Below are positions 22,137 to 28,329 of a DNA stretch of 55,282 nt, in pieces. The notes under the pieces were generated by a model that was given only the letters and a program-made list of their open reading frames with translations, ran no database searches and was not told the DNA's origin. The stretch comes from a virus. Location: the IMG/VR virus record IMGVR_UViG_3300008120_000334, positions 1 to 55,282 of that record; one strand, given 5' to 3'. Position 1 is the stretch's first letter. Each line of letters begins with the position of its first letter. The translations under genes and the position numbers were made by a program.

Positions 22137-22688
22137 ATGAAGGCATTAGACGAGAAGTTATTATATCTCGCATCTGAAAATACGTTGGTCAATTTAAAAG
22201 CCGATGCTACGGAGTTGTTAAAAAGTTATCACGAAACAGAAACAATAATTACAAACAAATCAACGTCTTTGTTGCAGTTTTTATTCCCTGTCTTTGTTGG
22301 TATTTTTGGCTATATTTTAGTTGAAATACAAACTAAAAGCAACCCGAAACTATTTTGGTTTGCTTGTATTGAAGAAATTGTGATTTTCTTGTCATGTTAT
22401 TATTTGTTTGAGTTACTTTATTTAAAGAAAGTCGCTCTAAGCGGGGTGAAACCTTCAAATATGTTACATGATGATATTGTCAAAAACGACGAAAATGGAA
22501 ATACTTTGCAGTATTTAAGATTACGTGTTTTTGGGTTACAAAATGCAATAACCGCTTGTGAAGCAAGTCACGATAAAAGAAAAACAAACTTCAAAAATGC
22601 TTTAAACATTTTAATGATAGGCACTTCTGTTGTTGTCCTTATTTTTTCGTTAGTCCTGATTGGTCAAGGCCTCTTTCTTCATAAGTAG
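22137..22688 (+). CDS. Cassette 9 membrane protein (183 aa)
   Basis: Begins MKALDEKLLYLASENTLVN. A soluble helical head is followed by membrane segments LLQFLFPVFVGIFGYILVEI (about 45-64) and WFACIEEIVIFLSCYYLF (about 75-92), a cytosolic loop, and a third segment (LMIGTSVVVLIFSLVLIGQG) at the C-terminus. The layout resembles small membrane components of some defence and signalling systems, but I see no diagnostic motif. Confidence 0.65.
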   Translation: MKALDEKLLYLASENTLVNLKADATELLKSYHETETIITNKSTSLLQFLFPVFVGIFGYILVEIQTKSNPKLFWFACIEEIVIFLSCYYLFELLYLKKVALSGVKPSNMLHDDIVKNDENGNTLQYLRLRVFGLQNAITACEASHDKRKTNFKNALNILMIGTSVVVLIFSLVLIGQGLFLHK

Positions 22689-22800
22689 TCGTCTCTCTCA
22701 TGGGTTGTCTAACAGGTTGTTGAGCGGGAGTAACAGTTTGTTGTTGTTGGCTTTGTTGTCCTTGCTCTTGGCTGTTATTGTTGTCGTTATTGTTGGTCAT
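22639..22800 (-). CDS. Asn/Gln-rich peptide on the opposite strand of cassette 9 (53 aa)
   Basis: An ORF beginning MTNNNDNNNSQEQGQQSQQQ and ending GLDQSGLTKK, antisense to the end of the membrane protein gene by 50 bp. It would be the only minus-strand gene of the array. The low-complexity start makes the call uncertain, but the sequence between the membrane gene and site J has no other content. Confidence 0.4.
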   Translation of the reverse strand: MTNNNDNNNSQEQGQQSQQQQTVTPAQQPVRQPMRETTTYEERGLDQSGLTKK

Positions 22801-22854
22801 ATTTTTCTATTATTTAAATATCTAAATCTTACGGATGTGTTTTTTTACAGTTGC

Positions 22855-22985
22855 ACACAACGTTTTGCATATTGGAGCAGTAGGGGATTTGGAACACGAA
22901 AGTTTCTATACCCACTACACTTCATTAGATGCAATACCGTTCAATTTACCACTTAAACCCCTATTGCTCTAATATGCTGTTATGC
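22855..22985 (+). repeat. Array site J
   Basis: Left box ACACAAC (22855-22861), left arm GCATATTGGAGCAGTAGGGG, right arm CCCCTATTGCTCTAATATGC, core GTTATGC (22979-22985). Arm differences are G.T wobbles. This site, the promoter at 23076 and a possible leader ORF fill the gap between 22801 and 23148. Confidence 0.87.
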
Positions 22986-23048
22986 TCTCGTTGCGGATTT
23001 TTAGCAGTAAACTTCAATCGGAGCAATGTTTTTTGTTCTTTTTTGTAG
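22929..23048 (+). CDS. Possible read-through leader peptide of cassette 10 (39 aa)
   Basis: An ATG in the loop of site J opens a frame (MQYRSIYHLNPYC) that crosses the core and stops before the cassette promoter. It fits the pattern of other sites; no independent support. Confidence 0.3.
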   Translation: MQYRSIYHLNPYCSNMLLCSRCGFLAVNFNRSNVFCSFL

Positions 23049-23075
23049 GTGGTAAAAAATATTTTTGATAAATAG

Positions 23076-23106
23076 TTTGTAAATACAAAATAAATACTTA
23101 CCTTTG
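23076..23106 (+). promoter_or_regulatory. Internal promoter of cassette 10
   Basis: TTTG at 23076-23079 and TACCTTTG at 23099-23106 with a 19-bp spacer, matching the Bacteroidota consensus. It serves the two-gene operon starting at 23149. Confidence 0.8.
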
Positions 23107-23148
23107 AAGTGTTGTTAGCAATGAAGCTACAATCTAAAATTAAAAACA

Positions 23149-23346
23149 ATGGAAAAGTTAATCACAAATGCAAAAAGTCAATTTGAGAAATTCGGTCAAG
23201 TTAGAATCACTATTTATCCTAATCGTAGTGTAAATGATAGCTACGATATAGTTGAGAAGACAATGGATTCAGCTATTGAATCAATATCACATTTATACCA
23301 ATCGGTAACAGACGACCTTAGTGTTTCACACGCAAATGCAATGTAA
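23149..23346 (+). CDS. Small hypothetical protein (65 aa)
   Basis: Begins MEKLITNAKSQFEKFGQVRI. Alpha/beta composition. Its stop overlaps the start of the RHH-like gene (TAATG). The pair has the form of a small toxin-antitoxin or regulator operon, but no toxin motif is visible. Confidence 0.6.
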   Translation: MEKLITNAKSQFEKFGQVRITIYPNRSVNDSYDIVEKTMDSAIESISHLYQSVTDDLSVSHANAM

Positions 23347-23510
23347 TGAGCAACACGAAAAAAGTAACGATAAGCCTTACTCCTGAACAACAGGATAAGG
23401 CTCGTTCTTTATCAAAAGATTTATTTGGTAAAGAAAATATATCTGGACTAATCGGATTTTTGATTGAGCGTTGGGAAAAAGAACAAAAAACTTCCACAAA
23501 TGTCAAATAG
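23346..23510 (+). CDS. Ribbon-helix-helix-like protein (54 aa)
   Basis: An ORF overlapping the previous stop. It begins MSNTKKVTISLTPEQQDKAR (strand, then helix) and continues LFGKENISGLIGFLIERWEK (second helix), the layout of MetJ/Arc-type regulators. Probably autoregulates the cassette 10 operon. Confidence 0.65.
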   Translation: MSNTKKVTISLTPEQQDKARSLSKDLFGKENISGLIGFLIERWEKEQKTSTNVK

Positions 23511-23522
23511 AAGCGGTCACGT

Positions 23523-23560
23523 AGCAATGGAGCATAACGAGTTTATTTGCGAAACTCTAC
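23523..23560 (+). repeat. Array half site K (right end)
   Basis: GCATAAC (23532-23538) followed by G and a left arm (TTTATTTGCGAAACTC). The preceding bases match the complement of the start of cassette 10, so it is the genuine end of that cassette. No matching right arm or core follows, so the array ends in a half site. Confidence 0.7.
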
Positions 23561-23583
23561 CCCCGTCAACTACTTAATAATCA

Positions 23584-23808
23584 ATGAAAATACAGGTTAC
23601 ATACTACGCAAAATGGCAGATAAAAGATGCTACTTGGTATAAGTGGACTACCTGTAAAAAGTTGATAAATTGCAAAACAGGGCGTGAGATTAAAAAGACC
23701 ACAAAGGGCGCACAGGCGGGGTATTATATTGAAGGAGAGTTTGTAAAAATTTCCGACCTCAAAAATAGAGTAGAACTAATACCTTTTAAGGAGAAATTGC
23801 CATTTTAA
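23584..23808 (+). CDS. Small protein with LPF tail (74 aa)
   Basis: Begins MKIQVTYYAKWQIKDATWYK. Rich in Lys and aromatic residues, ending FKEKLPF. The end resembles the tips of the SSB-like protein (EALPF) and the helicase (EAAPF). First backbone gene after the array. Function unknown. Confidence 0.6.
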   Translation: MKIQVTYYAKWQIKDATWYKWTTCKKLINCKTGREIKKTTKGAQAGYYIEGEFVKISDLKNRVELIPFKEKLPF

Positions 23809-23819
23809 AATCAACCCCT

Positions 23820-24164
23820 ATGAACTGGAAAGAAATAAACGAGAAGTACCCGAAAGCGTTTTTGGAGTGGGTGAAGAATCAGAACGAGTCGGAGATAAGC
23901 AACATCCATTACTTTCTCGCTGATAACGCCTGCTTAGTCAATAATGGCCGTATTACTTTTGATAGTAGCGACCTTATTCACTTGCCTTACTACTTTGATA
24001 CGTTGGGGATTGAAATAGAATCGTCAAAGTACAGTTGTCGGGTAACTGACAGAACATTACAAAATAAGTATTTTCTTGGCTATAAAGATGGCCGCCTCTC
24101 CGCCACAATAGCAGGGGCTGAGAAAGCATTTGAGATTCGGGATGCGCAATTAAATAACAACTAA
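23820..24164 (+). CDS. Hypothetical protein (114 aa)
   Basis: Begins MNWKEINEKYPKAFLEWVKN, a start seen in several small Bacteroidota phage proteins. Ends in a helical segment (AEKAFEIRDAQLNNN). Function unknown. Confidence 0.6.
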   Translation: MNWKEINEKYPKAFLEWVKNQNESEISNIHYFLADNACLVNNGRITFDSSDLIHLPYYFDTLGIEIESSKYSCRVTDRTLQNKYFLGYKDGRLSATIAGAEKAFEIRDAQLNNN

Positions 24165-24165
24165 T

Positions 24166-24260
24166 CATACCCACCCCCTCCCTCATCCACCGAAAGGGCG
24201 TTAGATTTAAAGGGGTTTTTGTCAGACGTGCGGCTGTGTTGGCTGCTGGATGATGGAGGG
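24166..24260 (+). other. Imperfect inverted repeat between two small genes
   Basis: CCCCCTCCCTCATCCACC at about 24171 can pair with GGATGATGGAGGGGT at about 24248. It may be a structured leader of the 24285 gene. No arms or boxes like those of the array sites are visible. Confidence 0.35.
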
Positions 24261-24284
24261 GTCAAATACTAAAACACTAAAAAT

Positions 24285-24578
24285 ATGTTTTACCGTGTAA
24301 GTGACAGGGAATACCCAAGTATTATATTTGGAGAGGGTAAAATTGTGCTTTATGGAAGAATAAGCACAGATAAACAGGCTACTGAACTGGTCTTTCACAA
24401 TTCGGAAGAGCCAAGAGAAGTAGGGTCTGTTTTTGATAAAGAACTTTGTGACCCCAAGTTTAGCCTTTTCTTCAAAAACAAAAAAGGACTTCAAGTACTT
24501 ATTAAAAACCTTCAAGACCTTGAGCGAAAAATGGAAGGAGAAGATGCAAGATTAAGCGATTTAGGAGAGGGGAACTAA
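24285..24578 (+). CDS. Hypothetical protein (97 aa)
   Basis: Begins MFYRVSDREYPSIIFGEGK. Ends with a charged helix (LQVLIKNLQDLERKMEGE). Last plus-strand gene before the convergent terminator. Function unknown. Confidence 0.6.
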   Translation: MFYRVSDREYPSIIFGEGKIVLYGRISTDKQATELVFHNSEEPREVGSVFDKELCDPKFSLFFKNKKGLQVLIKNLQDLERKMEGEDARLSDLGEGN

Positions 24579-24609
24579 CAAAAAAGCCGCGTCAAACGAT
24601 GCGGCTTTT
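24579..24609. terminator. Bidirectional terminator between early and late genes
   Basis: AAAAAGCCGC and GCGGCTTTT flank a 10-base loop. The A-run on one side and T-run on the other let it work for the plus early genes and the minus late genes, which converge here. Confidence 0.88.
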
Positions 24610-24634
24610 AACATTACCTAACCTATCTCTACTA

Positions 24635-25072
24635 CTAAATCTCTTTTAACTGAAAGTGCATCCCGTCTTTTTTAGCCCAATAGCCGCCCCAATCAAACCC
24701 CGCGTCCTCAAAGCACTTTACAAATCCTGCTGAAAGCGTAGGTTCTGCACCAAATTGATTCCACGCTGCGTTTAGGTCAATAGCCACCGCCCAACAATGA
24801 AGGCTTAACGTTTTCTGTTCCCGCTTTAGTCGAATATTGTACGAACCATCCCACGTTTTCAACTCACCCGAAAAGCCACGTTGAATAAGGTCTCGAAATG
24901 CAGCTTCCAGAGGCTTTACCATGAGCTTGTTAGTATAAATTCGATTGGGCAAAGCGAGTATTGCATCGTTAATACTTTGCGGCACATCCCAACTTACCAA
25001 AAGTCGAGACTCCCAGGCGGCGATTGGCTGTGGCCTCCCCCATCTTTTTTGGCAGTCGTTACTTGTTAGCAT
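24635..25072 (-). CDS. Endolysin, M15-type peptidase (VanY-like)
   Basis: I start at the ATG at 25072 (MLTSNDCQKRWGRP), which overlaps the holin-like gene by 14 bp; a start 15 codons upstream is less likely. The protein has LHCWAVAIDLNAAWN with the His and Asp of the M15 zinc site, and DGMHFQL with the last zinc-binding His. It would cleave peptide bonds of peptidoglycan. It is the last gene of the late operon, next to the membrane proteins expected of a lysis module. Confidence 0.82.
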   Translation of the reverse strand: MLTSNDCQKRWGRPQPIAAWESRLLVSWDVPQSINDAILALPNRIYTNKLMVKPLEAAFRDLIQRGFSGELKTWDGSYNIRLKREQKTLSLHCWAVAIDLNAAWNQFGAEPTLSAGFVKCFEDAGFDWGGYWAKKDGMHFQLKEI

Positions 25073-25472
25073 TTTGCGACAATTTAAAAAACGGCTTCCA
25101 ATCACTTGCCCATTCATTGCGTATCATATCCCAAAGAATAACACCCTCCGAAGCCCAATATGTAATAAGTATGTATTCGAGTAGCATTACTTGAATGGCG
25201 TTATACCCAACCAAAATCTGCACTAAAATACAGAACGCTGCCACCCCCGCGCATTGTTTAAAAAACGCCCGTTTAACTTCCCCATTTCTTGCGTCTTTCA
25301 TACGAATGACGCTTAGAGCCAAAAACGCTACATTTGTAAAAAAGTACAGTGCTTTTATTACAATCGCAGCTATCATGTAAGTGTACACAATTATTACCGT
25401 TGCGTTAGTGAGTGAGAGGCCCCACGAATAAAGCAATTCAATCAACTTTCCCATCGTCTGCTTTTTTTTCAA
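25059..25472 (-). CDS. Membrane protein, candidate holin 2
   Basis: 137 residues with four probable hydrophobic segments (VIIVYTYMIAAIVIKALYF, NVAFLALSVI, GVAAFCILVQILVGYN, VMLLEYILITYW). The short size and its place between a second membrane protein and the endolysin suggest a holin or antiholin. Confidence 0.6.
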   Translation of the reverse strand: MKKKQTMGKLIELLYSWGLSLTNATVIIVYTYMIAAIVIKALYFFTNVAFLALSVIRMKDARNGEVKRAFFKQCAGVAAFCILVQILVGYNAIQVMLLEYILITYWASEGVILWDMIRNEWASDWKPFFKLSQNANK

Positions 25473-25770
25473 TTCGTTTATAAGTCCATTTGATTATATC
25501 CAAGTTACCAAAGGCTAAAGCCGCTGCCGCTATTACCATCAATGCGTCAACTGCAATATCTTTCACATTGAAAAATGCGGTTAATAGCGTCAATGTCCTT
25601 TCAGGCAAGAAATAGCCCATCACAGCCCCAAGTACAATACGAAGTAGCACCCTAATCGGTTTTTCGTCTTGGTTCTCTTGTTCTTTGGCAATGTAGGCTA
25701 CCACGCCCACAAACATTCCAATCAAGAGCGTTTTGTTATTACCTGTTTCTATGTATTGTAAAAAATCCAT
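25438..25770 (-). CDS. Membrane protein, candidate holin 1
   Basis: 110 residues with three hydrophobic segments (TLLIGMFVGVVAYIA, LLRIVLGAVMGYFL, ALMVIAAAALAFGN) and a charged C-terminus (KRIEKKADDGKVD), a typical holin layout. It overlaps the next membrane protein gene by 35 bp. Confidence 0.65.
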   Translation of the reverse strand: MDFLQYIETGNNKTLLIGMFVGVVAYIAKEQENQDEKPIRVLLRIVLGAVMGYFLPERTLTLLTAFFNVKDIAVDALMVIAAAALAFGNLDIIKWTYKRIEKKADDGKVD

Positions 25771-25784
25771 CTTTTAGCGGGTTA

Positions 25785-26189
25785 TTATGGTTGCCTCAAA
25801 AGTATTACTGCCACTCCTACCGCAACCCCTCCAACCGCCCACGTTGCGCCACGTATTTTTAGCCATCGAATCCGACGTTTTACCGTTTTGATGTTCCACT
25901 CTTTGAGATCCAAAACTTTCATTATTGCAGCTTGCTCGCTTTTGCTTATCGTCCTTTCGTCGCTAAGAATCTGCAACACCAAAACCTTTGAGCGCAACAA
26001 ATCAGGATAATCATTTAGGATTTTGAGCGTGCTATCAATTTCTTTTTGACTTCCGCACAGACAAATTGAATCCGTTTTTTGCGTTGGCTGAATCAAGAAA
26101 AACTTGGCGTGTAGCGTTTGACTTAAAAGGGATAGGCACAGCATTGCGAGTGTTACGCGTTGAATCCAATAATTTAAGTTCTTTTTCAT
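25785..26189 (-). CDS. Exported or membrane protein nested with the next gene, spanin-like
   Basis: Begins MKKNLNYWIQRVTLAMLCLS with a signal-like segment ending QTLHAKFF, and has a C-terminal membrane segment (WAVGGVAVGVAVILL). It overlaps the upstream gene by 155 bp in another frame. Nested reading frames between holin and tail genes are typical of Rz/Rz1 spanin pairs, but no lipobox is clear, so the role is inferred. Confidence 0.5.
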   Translation of the reverse strand: MKKNLNYWIQRVTLAMLCLSLLSQTLHAKFFLIQPTQKTDSICLCGSQKEIDSTLKILNDYPDLLRSKVLVLQILSDERTISKSEQAAIMKVLDLKEWNIKTVKRRIRWLKIRGATWAVGGVAVGVAVILLRQP

Positions 26190-26295
26190 TTTGCTCTATT
26201 CTCTGTTTTAAGTTTGTCTCTTTGCACGTTTTTAAAATCAGCACCAGTGCCGAAATTGCCACCAGCACTAACAATAGTGTCTTTGTTGCCTTCAT
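26035..26295 (-). CDS. Small N-terminally anchored protein, Rz-like
   Basis: 86 residues with one N-terminal membrane segment (TLLLVLVAISALVLILKTC) followed by a charged helix (NLKQRIEQNEKELKLLDSTR), the layout of an inner-membrane spanin subunit. Partner candidate for the nested gene at 25785-26189. Confidence 0.55.
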   Translation of the reverse strand: MKATKTLLLVLVAISALVLILKTCKETNLKQRIEQNEKELKLLDSTRNTRNAVPIPFKSNATRQVFLDSANAKNGFNLSVRKSKRN

Positions 26296-26308
26296 AGTCC
26301 CAATGCTT

Positions 26309-26842
26309 TTAATATCCGTACTTCTTCAGTTCTGCCTTGGTTATTTTCCTAAAAAATATCCCACCATTTGAGGCAAAGTTTTTATCTTCAGTAGATAGCT
26401 TTTTAAATTGCGCTAACGTAGGCCGACAAAAAATATAACCAGGCACTAAGTCTTGTGGCACTTGCCATAACGAAGAAACCAGCGTAATGTCAGAAAATAA
26501 AGGGTGTTTAATCTCTGTTTTTACATTGCCCCAAAGCGGTTCTAATGTCACGATATAATCCCACGCAAAATAAAACCCGCCTTTAACTTTACCTTTTACC
26601 TTGTAAACATTGATTTTTTTAGCAGGTATATTTCCCGCCTTGTCAGCAATAGCAGGATTAGGGTAAACAAAGCAATTTTTCATCGCATCATTCATGTACT
26701 TTTCAATACTTACGTTGTCAATGGGCTTGCCCACTATCCGAGCGTTTTCCTGAAATTCAGAAAATGCCTCTGGACTCCATCCTCTTTGTGCCTGTGCTGC
26801 CACTCCCGACAACACAAACAATAGTATAATTAGCTTTCTCAT
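26309..26842 (-). CDS. Exported hypothetical protein (177 aa)
   Basis: Begins with a Sec signal peptide (MRKLIILLFVLSGVAAQAQR) followed by a soluble mixed domain. The stop lies close to the lysis genes. Overlaps the next gene upstream by ATGA. Function unknown. Confidence 0.65.
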   Translation of the reverse strand: MRKLIILLFVLSGVAAQAQRGWSPEAFSEFQENARIVGKPIDNVSIEKYMNDAMKNCFVYPNPAIADKAGNIPAKKINVYKVKGKVKGGFYFAWDYIVTLEPLWGNVKTEIKHPLFSDITLVSSLWQVPQDLVPGYIFCRPTLAQFKKLSTEDKNFASNGGIFFRKITKAELKKYGY

Positions 26843-27186
26843 TGTGACGCTTTTTTAGTGTGTTCTTTATCTAACCAATCCAGAAATTTCACTACTCGCT
26901 TTTCAAGCTTTATAAGGTCATTTGTTCTTTCATTCTTACCCAATACTCTACTTATTGTATCAGTCCTTTTCCCGTAAGGGTGCTTATTCCACTTGCCAAA
27001 AATATCGTTAAACAAATCACCGTAGCAAACATTAATCAATACGTCGTAAACGTAACCCAGACTAAAAAAATAGTCGCCTATCGGAATCCTTAAAAAGAGC
27101 CTTCTTATAATGGTATAAGCCAAGCCAAGAGGCATTAGTAAAATAGCCAAAGTTCTGCCTATTAAAAACAACAAATACCCTATCAT
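26839..27186 (-). CDS. Membrane protein (115 aa)
   Basis: One or two hydrophobic segments at the N-terminus (MIGYLLFLIGRTLAILLMPL) and a charged C-terminal half (LIKLEKRVVKFLDWLDKEH). Function unknown; may belong to the lysis or envelope-interaction group. Confidence 0.6.
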   Translation of the reverse strand: MIGYLLFLIGRTLAILLMPLGLAYTIIRRLFLRIPIGDYFFSLGYVYDVLINVCYGDLFNDIFGKWNKHPYGKRTDTISRVLGKNERTNDLIKLEKRVVKFLDWLDKEHTKKASQ

Positions 27187-27189
27187 TGC

Positions 27190-27597
27190 CTATTCTTTTA
27201 AGGTGTAACCGTATAGACTCAATAAAGCCACTATTGCCGTGCGCTTTGTGGTATAATTAGTACCTAATAAAGCAGGAATAGTAGTAGTCCAAACGTATTC
27301 CGCTTGCCCTTGCGCTTGTTGTAAAGGCATACCTGCGTCCGTCAAGTTTTGCGTATAACTACCTTGCGTAAATACACGTGAGCGAAACACCGAGCCGTTA
27401 GGTTTATGGAAGTTGATATTCAACTCAATCCCGCTATTTGCCGTACTTGAAATATACCCGTAGGCAACCCTACCAGATATGTACTTTACCGTGTCGGTCT
27501 GTCCTATCTCGTTTTCAAACGATTTAACATTGACCTCCCACAAAGTTTGGGCGTTTGCTGAAACCGCAAACAGTAAAAAGAAAATTAACTTTTTCAT
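27190..27597 (-). CDS. Exported hypothetical protein (135 aa)
   Basis: Sec signal peptide (MKKLIFFLLFAVSANAQT) and a beta-rich body (GRVAYGYISSTANSGIELNI) ending in a helical segment. Lies downstream of the tail fibre genes. It may be a fibre accessory or envelope protein; not recognised. Confidence 0.62.
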   Translation of the reverse strand: MKKLIFFLLFAVSANAQTLWEVNVKSFENEIGQTDTVKYISGRVAYGYISSTANSGIELNINFHKPNGSVFRSRVFTQGSYTQNLTDAGMPLQQAQGQAEYVWTTTIPALLGTNYTTKRTAIVALLSLYGYTLKE

Positions 27598-28329
27598 GGT
27601 ATGCCGAATATTGGTTTTAAACTTGAATAATTCTGTGTTACCTCTGATTGTGTTAAGGCTTTGTTATAGGCACTTACATAAGCTAAGTGTCCACGCAACA
27701 CAGCACAGCAGTAGTTATAGCCTATATAAGCCCCTGTTGACTGAAACTGTGTATTACCAGAAGCTCCGGCCGTTATTGTTGCGTTACCAGTAGCAACGCC
27801 ATCCTTATACCCATAAACTTTGTAACTACCTAATTCAGCCGCTCTATCAAAGACAATAGTAAGTAGATGAAATTGGCTATCTCCTATACCGCTCCCCCCC
27901 AAGCTGCCGTCCTGCCACCCTGCACCCTGCATTTCCTGTGTTAGTAAACAACTGCTCGCTATTGCCAAAGGGGTGTGTAGTTGAATTTCTTCTAATGACG
28001 ATATTTACCGAAAAACTTCCAGAACGTTGCACTGGCACAGTCGCGCTACCTATTGCGTTTGCTGTTGATTGGCTTGAAGGCGTTGAATTGAAATTAAAAA
28101 ATCCTGAGTTATCGTAAGGAATATTGGTGTTCGAGCCGATTGTAAAATGATTACCACTACCGCTAACATCGCTCCACGTAGTGCCACTACCCCCATAACT
28201 TAAAGGGTCTTTGGTATTAAGAATCAACACAGCCCCAGAGACAATAGGAGGTGCATACCAAAACGAATTGACCAGAAATTGCGCTTTTGCTTGCAGACCA
28301 ATCAAAAGCAAAAGAATTAGCTTTTTCAT
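27594..28329 (-). CDS. Exported LamG/concanavalin-like protein, interrupted at a G7 tract
   Basis: The first frame (28329 to 27877) has a signal peptide (MKKLILLLLIGLQAKAQF) and the start of a LamG-like beta sandwich (TTWSDVSGSGNHFTIGSN, SFSVNIVIRRN). It runs out of frame just after a run of seven G (27894-27900 as C on the plus strand). The next frame (27968 to 27594) completes the domain (FHLLTIVFDRAAELGSYKVY, LAYVSAYNKALTQSEVTQNY). With six G the two frames would join. This is either a phase-variable tract in a binding protein or a sequencing error. Confidence 0.65.

Larger units (their letters stand above)
17162..23545 (+). mobile_element. Integron-like gene cassette array without integrase
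   Basis: Ten cassettes lie in the same orientation between ten attC-like sites of 130-133 bp and a final half site. Each site has a left box ending in AAC, then G, a 20-bp arm, a central loop, the matching right arm and a core GTTANNN-like box. The first 15 or so bases of each cassette (from GTT) are complementary to the last 15 before AAC of the same cassette, as in a circularised integron cassette. No integron integrase or clear attI lies in the window, so it corresponds to a cluster of attC sites lacking an integrase, carried by a phage. The size is unusually constant, as in chromosomal superintegrons. Confidence 0.8.

Noticed and set aside
17162-23545. CRISPR array
   Set aside because: Repeats are about 131 bp, differ strongly in sequence, are imperfect palindromes and are separated by genes, not by short uniform spacers.
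23661-23667. GTTGATA at the right distance to be the core of site K
   Set aside because: The bases before it do not match the left arm of K, so the distance is a coincidence.
24200-24206. GTTAGAT, a perfect integron core consensus
   Set aside because: No left box or matching arms were found around it.
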